Assembly: GCA_947500135.1 (NCBI GenBank)
Contig: CANMQX010000003.1
Location: 372,001 to 436,000, forward strand
Origin: an uncultured Paracoccaceae bacterium
Lineage (GTDB): Bacteria; Pseudomonadota; Alphaproteobacteria; Rhodobacterales; Rhodobacteraceae
Direction: 5' to 3'
DNA length: 64,000 nucleotides
The position numbers were made by a program, and so were the translations under genes. A model generated the notes under the pieces. That model was not told the origin of the DNA, ran no database searches, and was given only the letters and a program-made list of their open reading frames with translations. Below, piece after piece: positions 46,301 to 55,415 of the stretch. Each line of letters opens with the position of its first letter. Position 1 is the first letter of the stretch.

Positions 46301-47431
46301 TCAAACTGCCACGGCCCGCGGCTCAAGCGATGGTAACGCGCCTTGTTTGAACTTTTCGAAGGCCATGCGATCACGCCCTTCTTCCTTGGCGCGATACAGG
46401 ACCTGATCCGCCGCCGTCCGCAGGTCGCTGAAATTCGGACGTTCAGATAACCATGCACAACCAATACTGACCGAGGTATGGATTTCTGCCCCATCGGCGA
46501 TAATGGGCGTGGCGCTGATCGTCTTGCGGCATCGCTGCGCGACAGCCTCTGCATGCTCAGATGTCAGATTGTCCAGAACGATGACAAACTCATCACCGCT
46601 CATCCGGGCAAAGATGTCTTCGGGGCGCAGACAAAGCGACATGCGTTTTGCAATCTCAACCAACACCTGGTCGCCCCGCAAATGGCCATGTGTGTCATTG
46701 ATCCTTTTGAAATGATCCACATCGATGCACAGCATTGCCGTGCCATCTGATCCGACCCTTCTGTCGCGCATGCCGTCGTAAGTATTCAGCGCGGCACTTC
46801 TGTTCAGCAACTGGGTCAACGGATCAATCGTCACCGCCGAACGCAGCTCTTCACGTTCTTTCATAAGCTTCTGTTCACGGGTCAGCAGCTTTCCCAGCAG
46901 CAGCGCGCCAAACACATTGGCCGCGAAAAAGACCGGCCCGAGGTCCATAAGGATCTTGGCTTGCAGATCCTTGGGCAACGCAATAACTGCTGCAAGATGG
47001 GCCGTGATCATGGCACCAAGGATCAGAAATGCCTTGTTGTCGCCGGACATGCGCGGCCGTACCCAATGCGCCCAGACAAGGCCCATGACGACAGCGATGG
47101 ACATGCCCATAAGCCCTGAGACAGCGCCCGTTCCACCGACATAAAGACGGGTCAGCCCGCCCAGAACCAACGCAACAAAACCACCGATCAATCCAAAGAA
47201 GGCCGCCGCCAGACCGACAAAAAGGTTGCGAATATCGATAATGACACCTTCCGCAATCGGGATCGGGTTCGACATGGCGAAAATCGCGCTTAACCCGAAA
47301 ATGCCACCCATGATCAGATGCACAAGATGCTGGTTCCATCGCGAGCTGCCGAAAAAGCTGTAGGTATAAACAAGGACCAAAGCCAGGGCGACGGGTTCAG
47401 CAAACAGCGCGATTCTTTCGAGGAGCAGCAT
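46301..47431 (-). CDS. Diguanylate cyclase with 5TM-LYT sensor
   Basis: A 376-residue membrane sensor making cyclic di-GMP. Five or six helices fill residues 8-185, including the LYT-type segment GVIIDIRNLFVGLAAAFFG ... LTRLYVGG. The GGDEF domain (about 198-365) has an SGDEF active loop at 278-282, a variant known to be active. An RxxD inhibitory site at 269-272 lies exactly five residues before it, so product inhibition is expected. It is convergent with the hydrolase operon (stop codons 3 nt apart). Confidence 0.92.
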   Translation of the reverse strand: MLLLERIALFAEPVALALVLVYTYSFFGSSRWNQHLVHLIMGGIFGLSAIFAMSNPIPIAEGVIIDIRNLFVGLAAAFFGLIGGFVALVLGGLTRLYVGGTGAVSGLMGMSIAVVMGLVWAHWVRPRMSGDNKAFLILGAMITAHLAAVIALPKDLQAKILMDLGPVFFAANVFGALLLGKLLTREQKLMKEREELRSAVTIDPLTQLLNRSAALNTYDGMRDRRVGSDGTAMLCIDVDHFKRINDTHGHLRGDQVLVEIAKRMSLCLRPEDIFARMSGDEFVIVLDNLTSEHAEAVAQRCRKTISATPIIADGAEIHTSVSIGCAWLSERPNFSDLRTAADQVLYRAKEEGRDRMAFEKFKQGALPSLEPRAVAV

Positions 47432-47576
47432 GTAACGAGATTCCTTTTCAACCGTTACGTGCTGTATGACCTGTGCTTGGTAAACGTATCCTTGACCCGG
47501 ACCGCATTGATACCGAATTCGCCCGATTCAGTGCGGCATTTTTGGTTAAAATTTTTCAGGAAACGGTGAGTCTCTG

Positions 47577-48818
47577 CTAGGCGGTCTGCAGCTTCGGACG
47601 CTTCTCCGCGATGGGTAGATGTACAATTGCGCTGAATGCACCAACCCCGACGCCAACCCACCAGACATGGGTATATGTGCCGTAAAGATCATACAGCGCA
47701 CCGCCCAGCCACACCCCTAGGAACGACCCCAGTTGATGGGAAAAGAATACGATCCCGTAAAGCGTTCCCATATAGCGCAGGCCATAAAGATGGGCGACCA
47801 GACCGGATGTCAAAGGCACGGTGGCCAACCACAGACTGCCCATGGCCACAGAAAATATGATCACGGTGATAGGCGTGATCGGGGTCATGATAAAGGCGGC
47901 CGCGATGATCGTGCGACCGGTGTAAATCCCGGCGAGCAGGTACTTCTTTGAGTAACGCTTGCCCGCCCAACCGGCCAACAAGGTGCCTCCGATATTTGCC
48001 AGCCCAATCAGGGAAATGGCCACAGCGCCAAGCGCGCTGGTCGTGGTGATGCCCAGTCCTGCCAGCATACTGCCTTGGGCAATCGGGCCGCACATTTCGG
48101 TCACCAGAGCCGGGAAATGGGCGGTGATAAAGGCCAGTTGATAGCCGCAGGAAAAGAAGCCCAGAAAGATCAGCGTATAGGACGGATCCTTGAAAGCGCG
48201 GATCAGGATCGTGCCCATGCTTTCTTCCAATTCGGCCTTGCTGGCGGTCACCGGGCTGCGCATCATTGGCAGGACCATCAAGGTTGACAGGATCAATGCG
48301 GCAAAGACGACAAAGGTCATTTGCCATGTCAAAAAGCCCAGCAAGTATTCCGCCAATGGCGCACCAAATACTTGCCCCGCAGACCCGGCAGCGGTTGCAA
48401 TCGCTAATGCCATGGACCGGTTGTCGTCAGATGCCGCACGCCCAACCACGGCCAGAATGACGCCAAAGCCGGTGCCAGCGATGCCAAAGCCAACAAAAAC
48501 CTCGTAAATCTGATGCGCCAGCGGCGTGGTTGCACCGGCGGATAACAGCAGCCCGGCAGCATACATCAGGGCACCAATGATGATCGCCTTGCGGTCGCCA
48601 ATCTTTTCGGCAATCGCGCCAAAGATTGGCTGGCCAATCCCCCAGGCAAGGTTTTGGATCGCGATGGCCAGACTGAAATCCGTCCGCAGCCAGCCAAATT
48701 CACTGGCAATCGGGATTTGAAACACGCCAAAGGATGCCCGGATCGCAAATCCGGTCATGATGATAATACATCCGGCGATCAGCACCGGATTGATCAGATT
48801 GGTTTGCTGACGGTCCAT
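47577..48818 (-). CDS. MFS transporter
   Basis: A 413-residue major facilitator with twelve predicted helices. The first loop has GQPIFGAIAEKIGDRKAIIIG, the family A-motif, and GWAGKRYSKKYLLAGIYTG is its repeat in the second half. The type resembles monocarboxylate/oxalate-formate-like or nitrate-type carriers; the substrate is unknown. I use ATG 48818 (MDRQQTNLINP). A GTG at 48881 would add 21 polar residues and seems unlikely. Confidence 0.88.
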   Translation of the reverse strand: MDRQQTNLINPVLIAGCIIIMTGFAIRASFGVFQIPIASEFGWLRTDFSLAIAIQNLAWGIGQPIFGAIAEKIGDRKAIIIGALMYAAGLLLSAGATTPLAHQIYEVFVGFGIAGTGFGVILAVVGRAASDDNRSMALAIATAAGSAGQVFGAPLAEYLLGFLTWQMTFVVFAALILSTLMVLPMMRSPVTASKAELEESMGTILIRAFKDPSYTLIFLGFFSCGYQLAFITAHFPALVTEMCGPIAQGSMLAGLGITTTSALGAVAISLIGLANIGGTLLAGWAGKRYSKKYLLAGIYTGRTIIAAAFIMTPITPITVIIFSVAMGSLWLATVPLTSGLVAHLYGLRYMGTLYGIVFFSHQLGSFLGVWLGGALYDLYGTYTHVWWVGVGVGAFSAIVHLPIAEKRPKLQTA

Positions 48819-49076
48819 CAGGATACTTGGCGTTGCGATGCGGAAATTGTCAATCTGACCCGTCGTGATGCGACATTTCACAAAACGTGATGATAGATAT
48901 CATGCGCGACCTGTGTTTTTGATAAAAACCCTATGTTTTACGGAAAAGATGCTATTTTTGCCGCATTCATGCGTAAATTGAGGCCGTAAACTCAGGTTTA
49001 TTCCCGACAGTAAAAATTCATGCGATCGTTTCAATGGAATCGCGCGCTGAGTTTTAAGCTTTAAAAGGGATGATTC

Positions 49077-50708
49077 ATGACAAATGATGGCAGGCATTTC
49101 AAAAAACGTATGGCGGCTGCAACTTTTCTGGTGCCGTTGCTCCTTGCTAGCGGGGCATTGGCCGAACAGGTCACACTGCGCTCCGATGATGGCCAGATCA
49201 ACATCAGTGGTGACCTGATTTTGTTTGACGGTGAACAATATGTTGTCAGGGTGCCTGATCTAGGTGACTTACGAATTGCGGCAAGCCGGATGACGTGTTC
49301 CGGTCCGGGATGCCCGTCGACTGAAGAGGTGCAAGTCACCAGCACAAGTGAAGCTGGCGAACCGGCGGAAGAAGCCGCCCCTATCCGTCTGCAAGCCGAT
49401 CTTGTGATGGTTGGCTCTGATAATGTCGGCGAAGACCTGATGCCTCTGGTGATGGGACCATTCGCGGAAATGCTGAATGCCACCGTGTCAGAGCCGATCG
49501 AGTTTCCCGATGATATTGCCCAGTATGTTTTCACCCCTATCGGTGGTGGTGATCCGTTTGTGATGGAGGTTGAATCCACCGACTCGGATCTGGGGATTGA
49601 TCGCCTGATCGAAGGCACCGCAGATATTGCCATGGCATCCGGCCCCCCCGAACAGGCCCAGATTCAGGCGCTTGCGGCACAAGGGCGGGGCAATCTGCTG
49701 GATGTATCGCAAGAATACATTGTCGGCGTCGATTCAGTGCTGATGACCGTGCATAACAGCAACCCGATCAACGCGCTGTCGCGCCAGGAACTGGTTGCGA
49801 TCTACAGTGACAACATCACCAATTGGTCAGAGGTTGATGGCCCAAATATGCAGATTCTGGCAGGCGCGCGCGATGGCGGATCCGCGCGCCGCAATTTCGA
49901 AAACTGGGCCTTTGGGGAAGAACGTGACCTGTCGCCCGGAACGACTGAACTGGACCGTGGGCGCGACATGCGGAACTTTGTTCAGGATAATCCAGGCGCC
50001 GTTGGCTATTCGATCAGTGACAATATCGGGGACACCAAACCGATTGATCTGGTCCTGGATTGCGGCGTCGTAACCGAAGCAACCCCGTTCAAAAGCAAAG
50101 CGGAAGAGTATCTGCTGGGCCGCCGCATTCGCCTATATATCGACAATCAGAACCCAAAGGCTGAGGTGCGTCAGTTGGTGAACTATATGATTTCACCTGC
50201 TGCGGACCCTTATGTGGCAGAGTCTGGTTACTTCAGCCTTGGCATTGTTGAAGATAGCCGCGCCCTAGCCCGTTTGACCGACGCCGCGCTGATTGGTCAG
50301 CCACCACTGGTTGGTCGTGCCGCCCGTGGCGACATCGCCGTCCAGCTTGCCGGCGCAAGCCGCCTGTCATTGACCTTCCGGTTTGACACTGACGATTTCA
50401 GGCTGGACAGCAAGGCGCTGCGCGATCTGGATCGGCTTGTCGATTATCTGGGACAACCCGAAAATGCGGGGCGCGACATCATCGTCGTGGGATTTGCGGA
50501 CACCGTCGGCAACTATGCCTATAACGTGCAGCTTTCGTTGAACCGGGCCAATCAAGTGTTGGAACGCATCCGGCAGCACCCAAAAGCGGCGGCCTTACAG
50601 GGGTTGGACTTGTCGGTGGCAGGTTTCGGCGAAGCCGCCCCGGTCGGTTGCAACGACGATATTTTCGGTCGTTCGCGTAACCGACGGGTCGAAATCTGGG
50701 TCAGATAA
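49077..50708 (+). CDS. PstS-like substrate-binding protein fused to an OmpA peptidoglycan domain
   Basis: A 543-residue envelope protein. A signal peptide (basic N terminus, cleavage after ALA at 29) leads into a short beta region with two cysteines (SRMTCSGPGC). A periplasmic-binding domain follows, about residues 100-410, with PstS-like turns: VMVGSDNVGEDLMPLV, GTADIAMASGPP, and YSDNITNWSEVDG. The OmpA-C domain occupies about 430-543 (FRFDTDDFRLDSKALRDL, VVGFADTVGNYAYNVQLS, GRSRNRRVEIW). It could tether a phosphate- or ligand-binding module to peptidoglycan. No Pst permease genes are nearby. Confidence 0.85.
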   Translation: MTNDGRHFKKRMAAATFLVPLLLASGALAEQVTLRSDDGQINISGDLILFDGEQYVVRVPDLGDLRIAASRMTCSGPGCPSTEEVQVTSTSEAGEPAEEAAPIRLQADLVMVGSDNVGEDLMPLVMGPFAEMLNATVSEPIEFPDDIAQYVFTPIGGGDPFVMEVESTDSDLGIDRLIEGTADIAMASGPPEQAQIQALAAQGRGNLLDVSQEYIVGVDSVLMTVHNSNPINALSRQELVAIYSDNITNWSEVDGPNMQILAGARDGGSARRNFENWAFGEERDLSPGTTELDRGRDMRNFVQDNPGAVGYSISDNIGDTKPIDLVLDCGVVTEATPFKSKAEEYLLGRRIRLYIDNQNPKAEVRQLVNYMISPAADPYVAESGYFSLGIVEDSRALARLTDAALIGQPPLVGRAARGDIAVQLAGASRLSLTFRFDTDDFRLDSKALRDLDRLVDYLGQPENAGRDIIVVGFADTVGNYAYNVQLSLNRANQVLERIRQHPKAAALQGLDLSVAGFGEAAPVGCNDDIFGRSRNRRVEIWVR

Positions 50709-50743
50709 GCGCTGGTCTAAACGACACGGCAGGGCGTGTCCGG

Positions 50744-51241
50744 TCACAGGTCTTTCGCAAAAGGCGGATCGATCCACCCATAGACGCAATCAGTGATCGT
50801 ACTATCACCGACCTTTTCGGGCCGGGTCAAAAGCAGCTTGCCGCCGGATTTTTCGTAAAATGCACAAGCCCGGTCATTGCCCTTGATCACACAGGCGGTA
50901 AACGGGCGACCGGCAGGGCCAAAAGCCGCCACCAGCAAGTCGTGCCCCAGCCCGTAACCTGCGCGGATCAGATACATTGAAAACAGCTCTTCCACATAGC
51001 CTTGGTCCCGGAATACATCTTCGCGCTGCGGGCCAAAATGGGCAAAGCCCAGATCATCAATCAGCATGACCCGCCCGATCCCCTGCGCGATAATCCACGT
51101 CCAGACCTGCACACGCTTTTCAACGCCATGGGCCGCAATCTCGGACGCGGGCAAGAGGCCGTGATAGCTTTCTTGCCAAGCCTGCGCATGCAGCTGCGCC
51201 AGCATATCCACATCATCCAGGGTTGCGGGGCGGGGGGCCAT
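50744..51241 (-). CDS. GNAT family N-acetyltransferase
   Basis: A 165-residue acetyltransferase. It opens PRPATLDDVDMLAQLHAQAWQESYHGLLP. The acetyl-CoA region is reduced (EELFSMYLIRAGYGLGHDLLVAAFG) and ends GNDRACAFYEKSGGKLLLT, typical of GNAT enzymes. The acceptor is unknown. I use ATG 51241 because a CAGGAAG site lies just upstream. It is divergent from zapE. Confidence 0.85.
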   Translation of the reverse strand: MAPRPATLDDVDMLAQLHAQAWQESYHGLLPASEIAAHGVEKRVQVWTWIIAQGIGRVMLIDDLGFAHFGPQREDVFRDQGYVEELFSMYLIRAGYGLGHDLLVAAFGPAGRPFTACVIKGNDRACAFYEKSGGKLLLTRPEKVGDSTITDCVYGWIDPPFAKDL

Positions 51242-51290
51242 CAAATCTTCCTGACTTTTCAACCTGTGCCTGTCAGGCTATCGATCAGAT

Positions 51291-52367
51291 ATGACAGTGC
51301 AAGCGGCATACCAGTCCGCCGTCGCGGCGGGCACGTTAACCAGTGATCCGGCGCAATTGGCCGTGCTGTCCGAGCTTGAACGGGTACGCGAAGGATTGGC
51401 AGCGCCGGTCAAAAAAAACCTCTTTCGCAAGGCGACGGCGACTGCGGTGCCCGGGCTTTATATGTGGGGCGCGGTCGGGCGCGGCAAATCCATGCTGATG
51501 GATCTGCTTTACGATCATGTCAGCGTGGCCAAACAGCGGCGGCATTTTCACGCCTTCATGCAATGGGTCCACGCGGAAATGAATGATGCCCGCAAACGCG
51601 GGGTCGATGACGCGATTGCACCAGTGGCAGCGAAACTTGCGGATGAGGTGCGGTTTCTGGCCTTTGACGAAATGCAGATCACTGACATTACAGACGCCAT
51701 GCTGGTCGGGCGACTGTTTGAGGCGTTGTTCGATGCTGGTGTGACGGTTGTCACCACCTCGAACCGGCCGCCGGATGACCTCTATAAGGACGGGCTGAAC
51801 CGGCAGCTTTTCCTGCCCTTCATCGACCTTCTGAAACACCACATGGTGGTGCATGAACTGACCAGCGACACCGATTATCGGCAAAACCGACTGGCGGGCA
51901 AACCCAGCTATTTTACACCCATTGATGATGCAGCGCGGACCGCCATCGCACAAATCTGGCACGACTTCAGCGGCGGGCAAAGCGCACCGCTGATCCTGCA
52001 TGTGAAAGGACGAGAGGTCGAGTTACCCCAGTTTCATAACGGGGTGGCGCGGGCGAAGTTTTTTGACCTTTGTGGCAAGCCACTTGGGGCGGCGGACTAT
52101 CTGACCTTGGCCGAAGCCGTGCGGGTTCTGATCCTCGAAGACATCCCCAGCCTGTCGCGGAACAATTTCAACGAGGCGAAACGGTTTGTGACCCTGATCG
52201 ACGCGCTTTACGAGGCGAAAGTGCAACTGATCTGCTCTGCCGCCGCCGCGCCGGAAATGCTCTATCTGGAAGGTGAAGGGACGTTCGAATTTGAACGCAC
52301 CGCCAGCCGGTTGCGCGAGATGCAGTCAGATGGCTGGGGGCAGCAGACTGATGCGCAGGGCGGATGA
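51291..52367 (+). CDS. zapE: Cell division protein ZapE (AFG1-type ATPase)
   Basis: A 358-residue P-loop ATPase that in bacteria binds FtsZ bundles during late constriction and in mitochondria (AFG1/LACE1) aids respiratory-complex turnover. Walker A GAVGRGKSM is at 60-68 (GLYMWGAVGRGKSMLMD), Walker B is VRFLAFDEMQITD, and sensor 1 is VVTTSNRPPDDLYKDGLNR. The C-terminal FERTASRLREMQSD is a family hallmark. The length is standard. Confidence 0.95.
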   Translation: MTVQAAYQSAVAAGTLTSDPAQLAVLSELERVREGLAAPVKKNLFRKATATAVPGLYMWGAVGRGKSMLMDLLYDHVSVAKQRRHFHAFMQWVHAEMNDARKRGVDDAIAPVAAKLADEVRFLAFDEMQITDITDAMLVGRLFEALFDAGVTVVTTSNRPPDDLYKDGLNRQLFLPFIDLLKHHMVVHELTSDTDYRQNRLAGKPSYFTPIDDAARTAIAQIWHDFSGGQSAPLILHVKGREVELPQFHNGVARAKFFDLCGKPLGAADYLTLAEAVRVLILEDIPSLSRNNFNEAKRFVTLIDALYEAKVQLICSAAAAPEMLYLEGEGTFEFERTASRLREMQSDGWGQQTDAQGG

Positions 52368-52459
52368 TGACACGGGCAAGGCGAATGGGAACAAAGCCGC
52401 GGGTTATTTGCGCGACTGATCCTTTACCGACGCCGCTCTTCACATGCGCTTGACTGGCG

Positions 52460-52488
52460 GCGACACGGCGCGGCTTTTCTGCTATGAT
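52460..52488 (+). promoter_or_regulatory. Candidate sigma-70 promoter for the DUF2189 gene
   Basis: GCGACA (52460-52465), a 17-nt spacer and TATGAT (52483-52488). The -10 box matches well and the -35 keeps GACA. It lies in the 284-nt space after zapE, and transcription would start about 155 nt before the DUF2189 ATG. The rest of that space shows no gene or RNA that I recognise. Confidence 0.4.
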
Positions 52489-52651
52489 GCGGTATCGTCA
52501 ATTGCCTGAAGTATCGTGCATGATCCGACACGGATCCACGTCAGACCCTTTGCCCGCCGCCCTGAACAGGTAGGCAATGCGCTCTAGATGAAATGGACGA
52601 CGCTCTGGCCCCGGTTTATGTTCTTTGCCTTGCACGACAGGAGAAAGCCTT

Positions 52652-53506
52652 ATGGTCGATACCATCGGAAATCCCGTATCATGGTTTGTGCAGGCCATCA
52701 GGCGCCGCTCTGTTTATCTCAAGCAAGGGGCGGCGGAACTGGGTGGTGAAACCGATGCACCAATCGAGACGCGCGATCTGCAGATTGCCGACCTGCAAAT
52801 CGCCCTGCGCAAAGGGTTTGAGGATTTTGTGGCGTTGCGGACGGATGTGATGTTCATCGTTCTGATTTACCCCATCGTGGGTGTGGTGCTGACCCTGTTT
52901 GCCGTCAACCGAGAGATGCTGCCGTTGCTTTTCCCGCTCATCGCCGGCTTTGCGCTGATCGGACCGGTGGCCGCCATCGGACTTTATGAAATGAGCCGAC
53001 AACGCGAAATCAGCAGGCGGGCGGGCTGGCGCGATGCGTTCAACATCATCCAGTCGCCATCCTTCGTTCCGATCCTTGTACTTGGCTTCTATCTGGCGGC
53101 GTTGTTTCTGACCTGGATGATCACGGCATTCACGCTTTACAGCGTAACGCTTGGTCCCGAACCACCACAATCCGCCCTTGGTTTCCTGAACGATGTGCTG
53201 ACGACCGGTCCGGGCTGGATAATGCTGGTGGCGGGTGTGGCGATTGGTTTTGTCTTTGCCGTGGTTGTTCTGGCGGTCAGCCTTGTGTCTTTCCCTTTGC
53301 TGATTGACCGGCATGTGGGCATCCCCAAGGCGGTTGTTACCTCGGTCAGGATCACGCGGCAAAACCCGGTAACGGTGGCCGCCTGGGGGTTGATCGTGGT
53401 GACCTTGCTGGGACTGGGTGTTTTGACGCTGTTTGTGGGGATGATTTTCGCTCTGCCTGTCCTTGGGCACGCGACATGGCATCTATATCGGCGAGCCGTC
53501 GTCTGA
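52652..53506 (+). CDS. DUF2189 membrane protein
   Basis: A 284-residue inner-membrane protein with about six hydrophobic segments. The DUF2189 pattern shows in the N-terminal amphipathic part (LQIADLQIALRKGFEDF), VALRTDVMFIVLIYPIVGVVLT and LIAGFALIGPVAAIGLYEMSRQREI. The late HATWHLYRRAV is the usual family ending. The function is unknown. ATG 52652 follows an AGGAGAAAG site. Confidence 0.87.
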   Translation: MVDTIGNPVSWFVQAIRRRSVYLKQGAAELGGETDAPIETRDLQIADLQIALRKGFEDFVALRTDVMFIVLIYPIVGVVLTLFAVNREMLPLLFPLIAGFALIGPVAAIGLYEMSRQREISRRAGWRDAFNIIQSPSFVPILVLGFYLAALFLTWMITAFTLYSVTLGPEPPQSALGFLNDVLTTGPGWIMLVAGVAIGFVFAVVVLAVSLVSFPLLIDRHVGIPKAVVTSVRITRQNPVTVAAWGLIVVTLLGLGVLTLFVGMIFALPVLGHATWHLYRRAVV

Positions 53507-53529
53507 ACGAGGGTCCAAAAACAAGAAGA

Positions 53530-53544
53530 CAGGCGTAACGCCTG
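53530..53544. terminator. Short perfect palindrome after the DUF2189 gene
   Basis: CAGGCGT-a-ACGCCTG (53530-53544), 24 nt after the DUF2189 stop. It is the first of several palindromes packed into 53530-53737 and may act as a terminator or stabiliser; no U tract follows. Confidence 0.4.
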
Positions 53545-53603
53545 CCCACTCGCCCTGCCAAGACTGCTCTGCTACGCCTTATTTCCCGGGCGCTTCGTTA
53601 GAG

Positions 53604-53737
53604 GCGAATCTAGACGAGTAAGTGATTCGCGGTCAATCCCCTGATTCGCGAATCGGCGAAATTAAGAGCAAGCGAAGCGATCAGTCGCAACCAAATCCTC
53701 TCAGAGGATTTGACATCAGACTTTCTGTGAAAGTCTG
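53604..53737. repeat. Cluster of palindromes including a double hairpin
   Basis: Successive inverted segments are GCGAATC/GATTCGC (53604-53610 with 53624-53630), the perfect 12-mer GATTCGCGAATC (53643-53654), CAAATCCTCT-c-AGAGGATTTG (53692-53712) and CAGACTTTC-tgt-GAAAGTCTG (53717-53737). The last two copy the layout of the pair at 21274-21317. The final hairpin ends one base before the stop codon of the minus-strand PLP lyase, so on that strand the cluster is its 3' untranslated region. Confidence 0.6.
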
Positions 53738-53738
53738 T

Positions 53739-54896
53739 CTACCGTTCCGCCCGGTTCAAAGCCTGTTCCAGATCATAGATGAGGTCATCGGCATCCTCGA
53801 TGCCGATAGACAGGCGCAGCAGGCGGGGATGGACAGGGAAGCCATCGCCGGACACGGTTTTGCGATGTTCGATCAGGCTTTCGACGCCACCCAACGATGT
53901 GGCGGGATAAAACACCTCGCAGAACCGGCAGACGTCAATTGCTGTCTGCTCAGTCCCTTTGACGATGATCGACATCATCGCGCCAAACTGCCCGCCGGTC
54001 TGTCGTCTTGCGACATCATGGCCGGGATCGGCGGGCCGACCGGGGTAATGGACCACTTCCACCATTGGATGCCCGTCAAAATGCTGTGCGACCGCCATTG
54101 CGTTTTGACACGCCTTTTCGACCCGCAAAAACAACGTGCGCATGCCACGGATCAGCAGCCAGGCATCAAAACTCTGCAACACCGTGCCTTGAAGTTTGCG
54201 GATCAACGCAATCTCTTCCCAGAACGGGCCAGTGTCGCGAACCGACAGCACACCGGCTGTGACATCCGAATGCCCACCCAGATATTTGGTGGCGGAATGA
54301 AACGAAAAATCCGCCCCGAAATCCAAGGCCCGGGTCATGCATGGGGGCGTGCCCGTGCAATCAGTGATCAGCTTGGCCCCCGCGGCATGGGCCAGTTCGG
54401 CAGCAGCGGCGATATCGGTGACTTCCCAATTGGGGTTATTGGGGGTTTCGACCCAGACAAGTGTGGTTTCACCGGGCCGGATGGCGGCGGCCAATTCATC
54501 CAGGTTGCCTGCGGTATAGTCCGACAGGGTCAACCGGCCTTTGGCGGCGTAGGTCTGCAATTGCGCCAGCACCCCATGATACATCACTTTGGGGGCCACG
54601 ATATGGGCACCCGTTGGCAGATGTTCGATCACAGCCGTGCAGGCGGACATGCCGGACGAAAACAAAAGGGACTCGTTGGCCCCTTCCAGTTCTGCAATCA
54701 CCGCCTCTGCATGTGCAGTGGTCTGACTGCCATCGCGGCGGTACCAATAGGGTTTGCGGACTTCGTAATCTTCATCGCGGGCATAGGTTGCGGCAGGCTG
54801 GATCGCAGGGGTGACAGCGCCGGTGCCATCCTCAACAAAATGCAAAGCCTGCGCGATGCGCGTGGACAGGGACGGTTTGCGGTTGCTCTCTGTCAT
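53739..54896 (-). CDS. Cys/Met metabolism PLP-dependent lyase (cystathionine beta-lyase-like)
   Basis: A 385-residue gamma-family PLP enzyme. The cofactor Lys is in FSFHSATKYLGGHSDVTAG. SSGMSACTAVIEHLPTG and the VWVETPNNPNWEVTDIAAAAELAH segment (PLP Asp equivalent in LITDCTG) are in place. The unusual PCMTRALDFGADFSF replaces the more common PxxQ/xPL turn. It could be cystathionine beta-lyase, methionine gamma-lyase or O-acetylhomoserine sulfhydrylase-like. It is the last gene of the accD-folC-secreted protein operon (12-nt gap). Confidence 0.87.
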   Translation of the reverse strand: MTESNRKPSLSTRIAQALHFVEDGTGAVTPAIQPAATYARDEDYEVRKPYWYRRDGSQTTAHAEAVIAELEGANESLLFSSGMSACTAVIEHLPTGAHIVAPKVMYHGVLAQLQTYAAKGRLTLSDYTAGNLDELAAAIRPGETTLVWVETPNNPNWEVTDIAAAAELAHAAGAKLITDCTGTPPCMTRALDFGADFSFHSATKYLGGHSDVTAGVLSVRDTGPFWEEIALIRKLQGTVLQSFDAWLLIRGMRTLFLRVEKACQNAMAVAQHFDGHPMVEVVHYPGRPADPGHDVARRQTGGQFGAMMSIIVKGTEQTAIDVCRFCEVFYPATSLGGVESLIEHRKTVSGDGFPVHPRLLRLSIGIEDADDLIYDLEQALNRAER

Positions 54897-54908
54897 TCAC
54901 CAAATTCC

Positions 54909-55415
54909 TTAACTTACCGGTGCGTAGATCCGGCATTGCGGGTCAACCGGGATTGTGCTGACCAGAAACGGGGTTTCGGGGGGCATCCCGCTTTCTTCGA
55001 CCCAGACACCGTTCAGGCAGAAATCCTGCGCGTAGTTGCCCAGATTGAAGCCAAAGCCGGGATTGCCGCAATCGGTGGCCGTGCCGTCAGCGTTCCAGGC
55101 CTGGCTCACGCCCAGACCGGCATCACCCGGTGTCAGAAAAGCACTGCGCGCCGGGTCGAAATGCAGGATCCAGCTGGCATCATCGGCCCGGGTAACCATA
55201 TCCCACTTACCCAGCAGGATACCGCCCTGATAGCCCGCGATTTTGAACAGGGTCACATCATCCTCGGTGATCACGGGCTTGTTCAGGGCGACCGGATTGA
55301 TATCCATCTGTCCGGTCATGGTATAGCCGTTTTCACCCTTCCAGCAGAAATAGAAATCCGCCGCATTGGCCTGCCCTGCCAACAGGGTAAGCGTCATCGC
55401 CAGACCGCGCATCAT
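54909..55415 (-). CDS. Secreted protein of unknown function
   Basis: A 168-residue protein with a signal peptide ([18 protein letters not shown], cleavage about residue 18). The mature part is beta-rich with four cysteines (FYFCWKG, ATDCGNPG, AQDFCLNG, DPQCRIY), probably two disulfides in the periplasm. I do not recognise the family. The start overlaps the folC stop (ATGA); the longer frame begins inside folC and is not used. Confidence 0.7.
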   Translation of the reverse strand: MMRGLAMTLTLLAGQANAADFYFCWKGENGYTMTGQMDINPVALNKPVITEDDVTLFKIAGYQGGILLGKWDMVTRADDASWILHFDPARSAFLTPGDAGLGVSQAWNADGTATDCGNPGFGFNLGNYAQDFCLNGVWVEESGMPPETPFLVSTIPVDPQCRIYAPVS

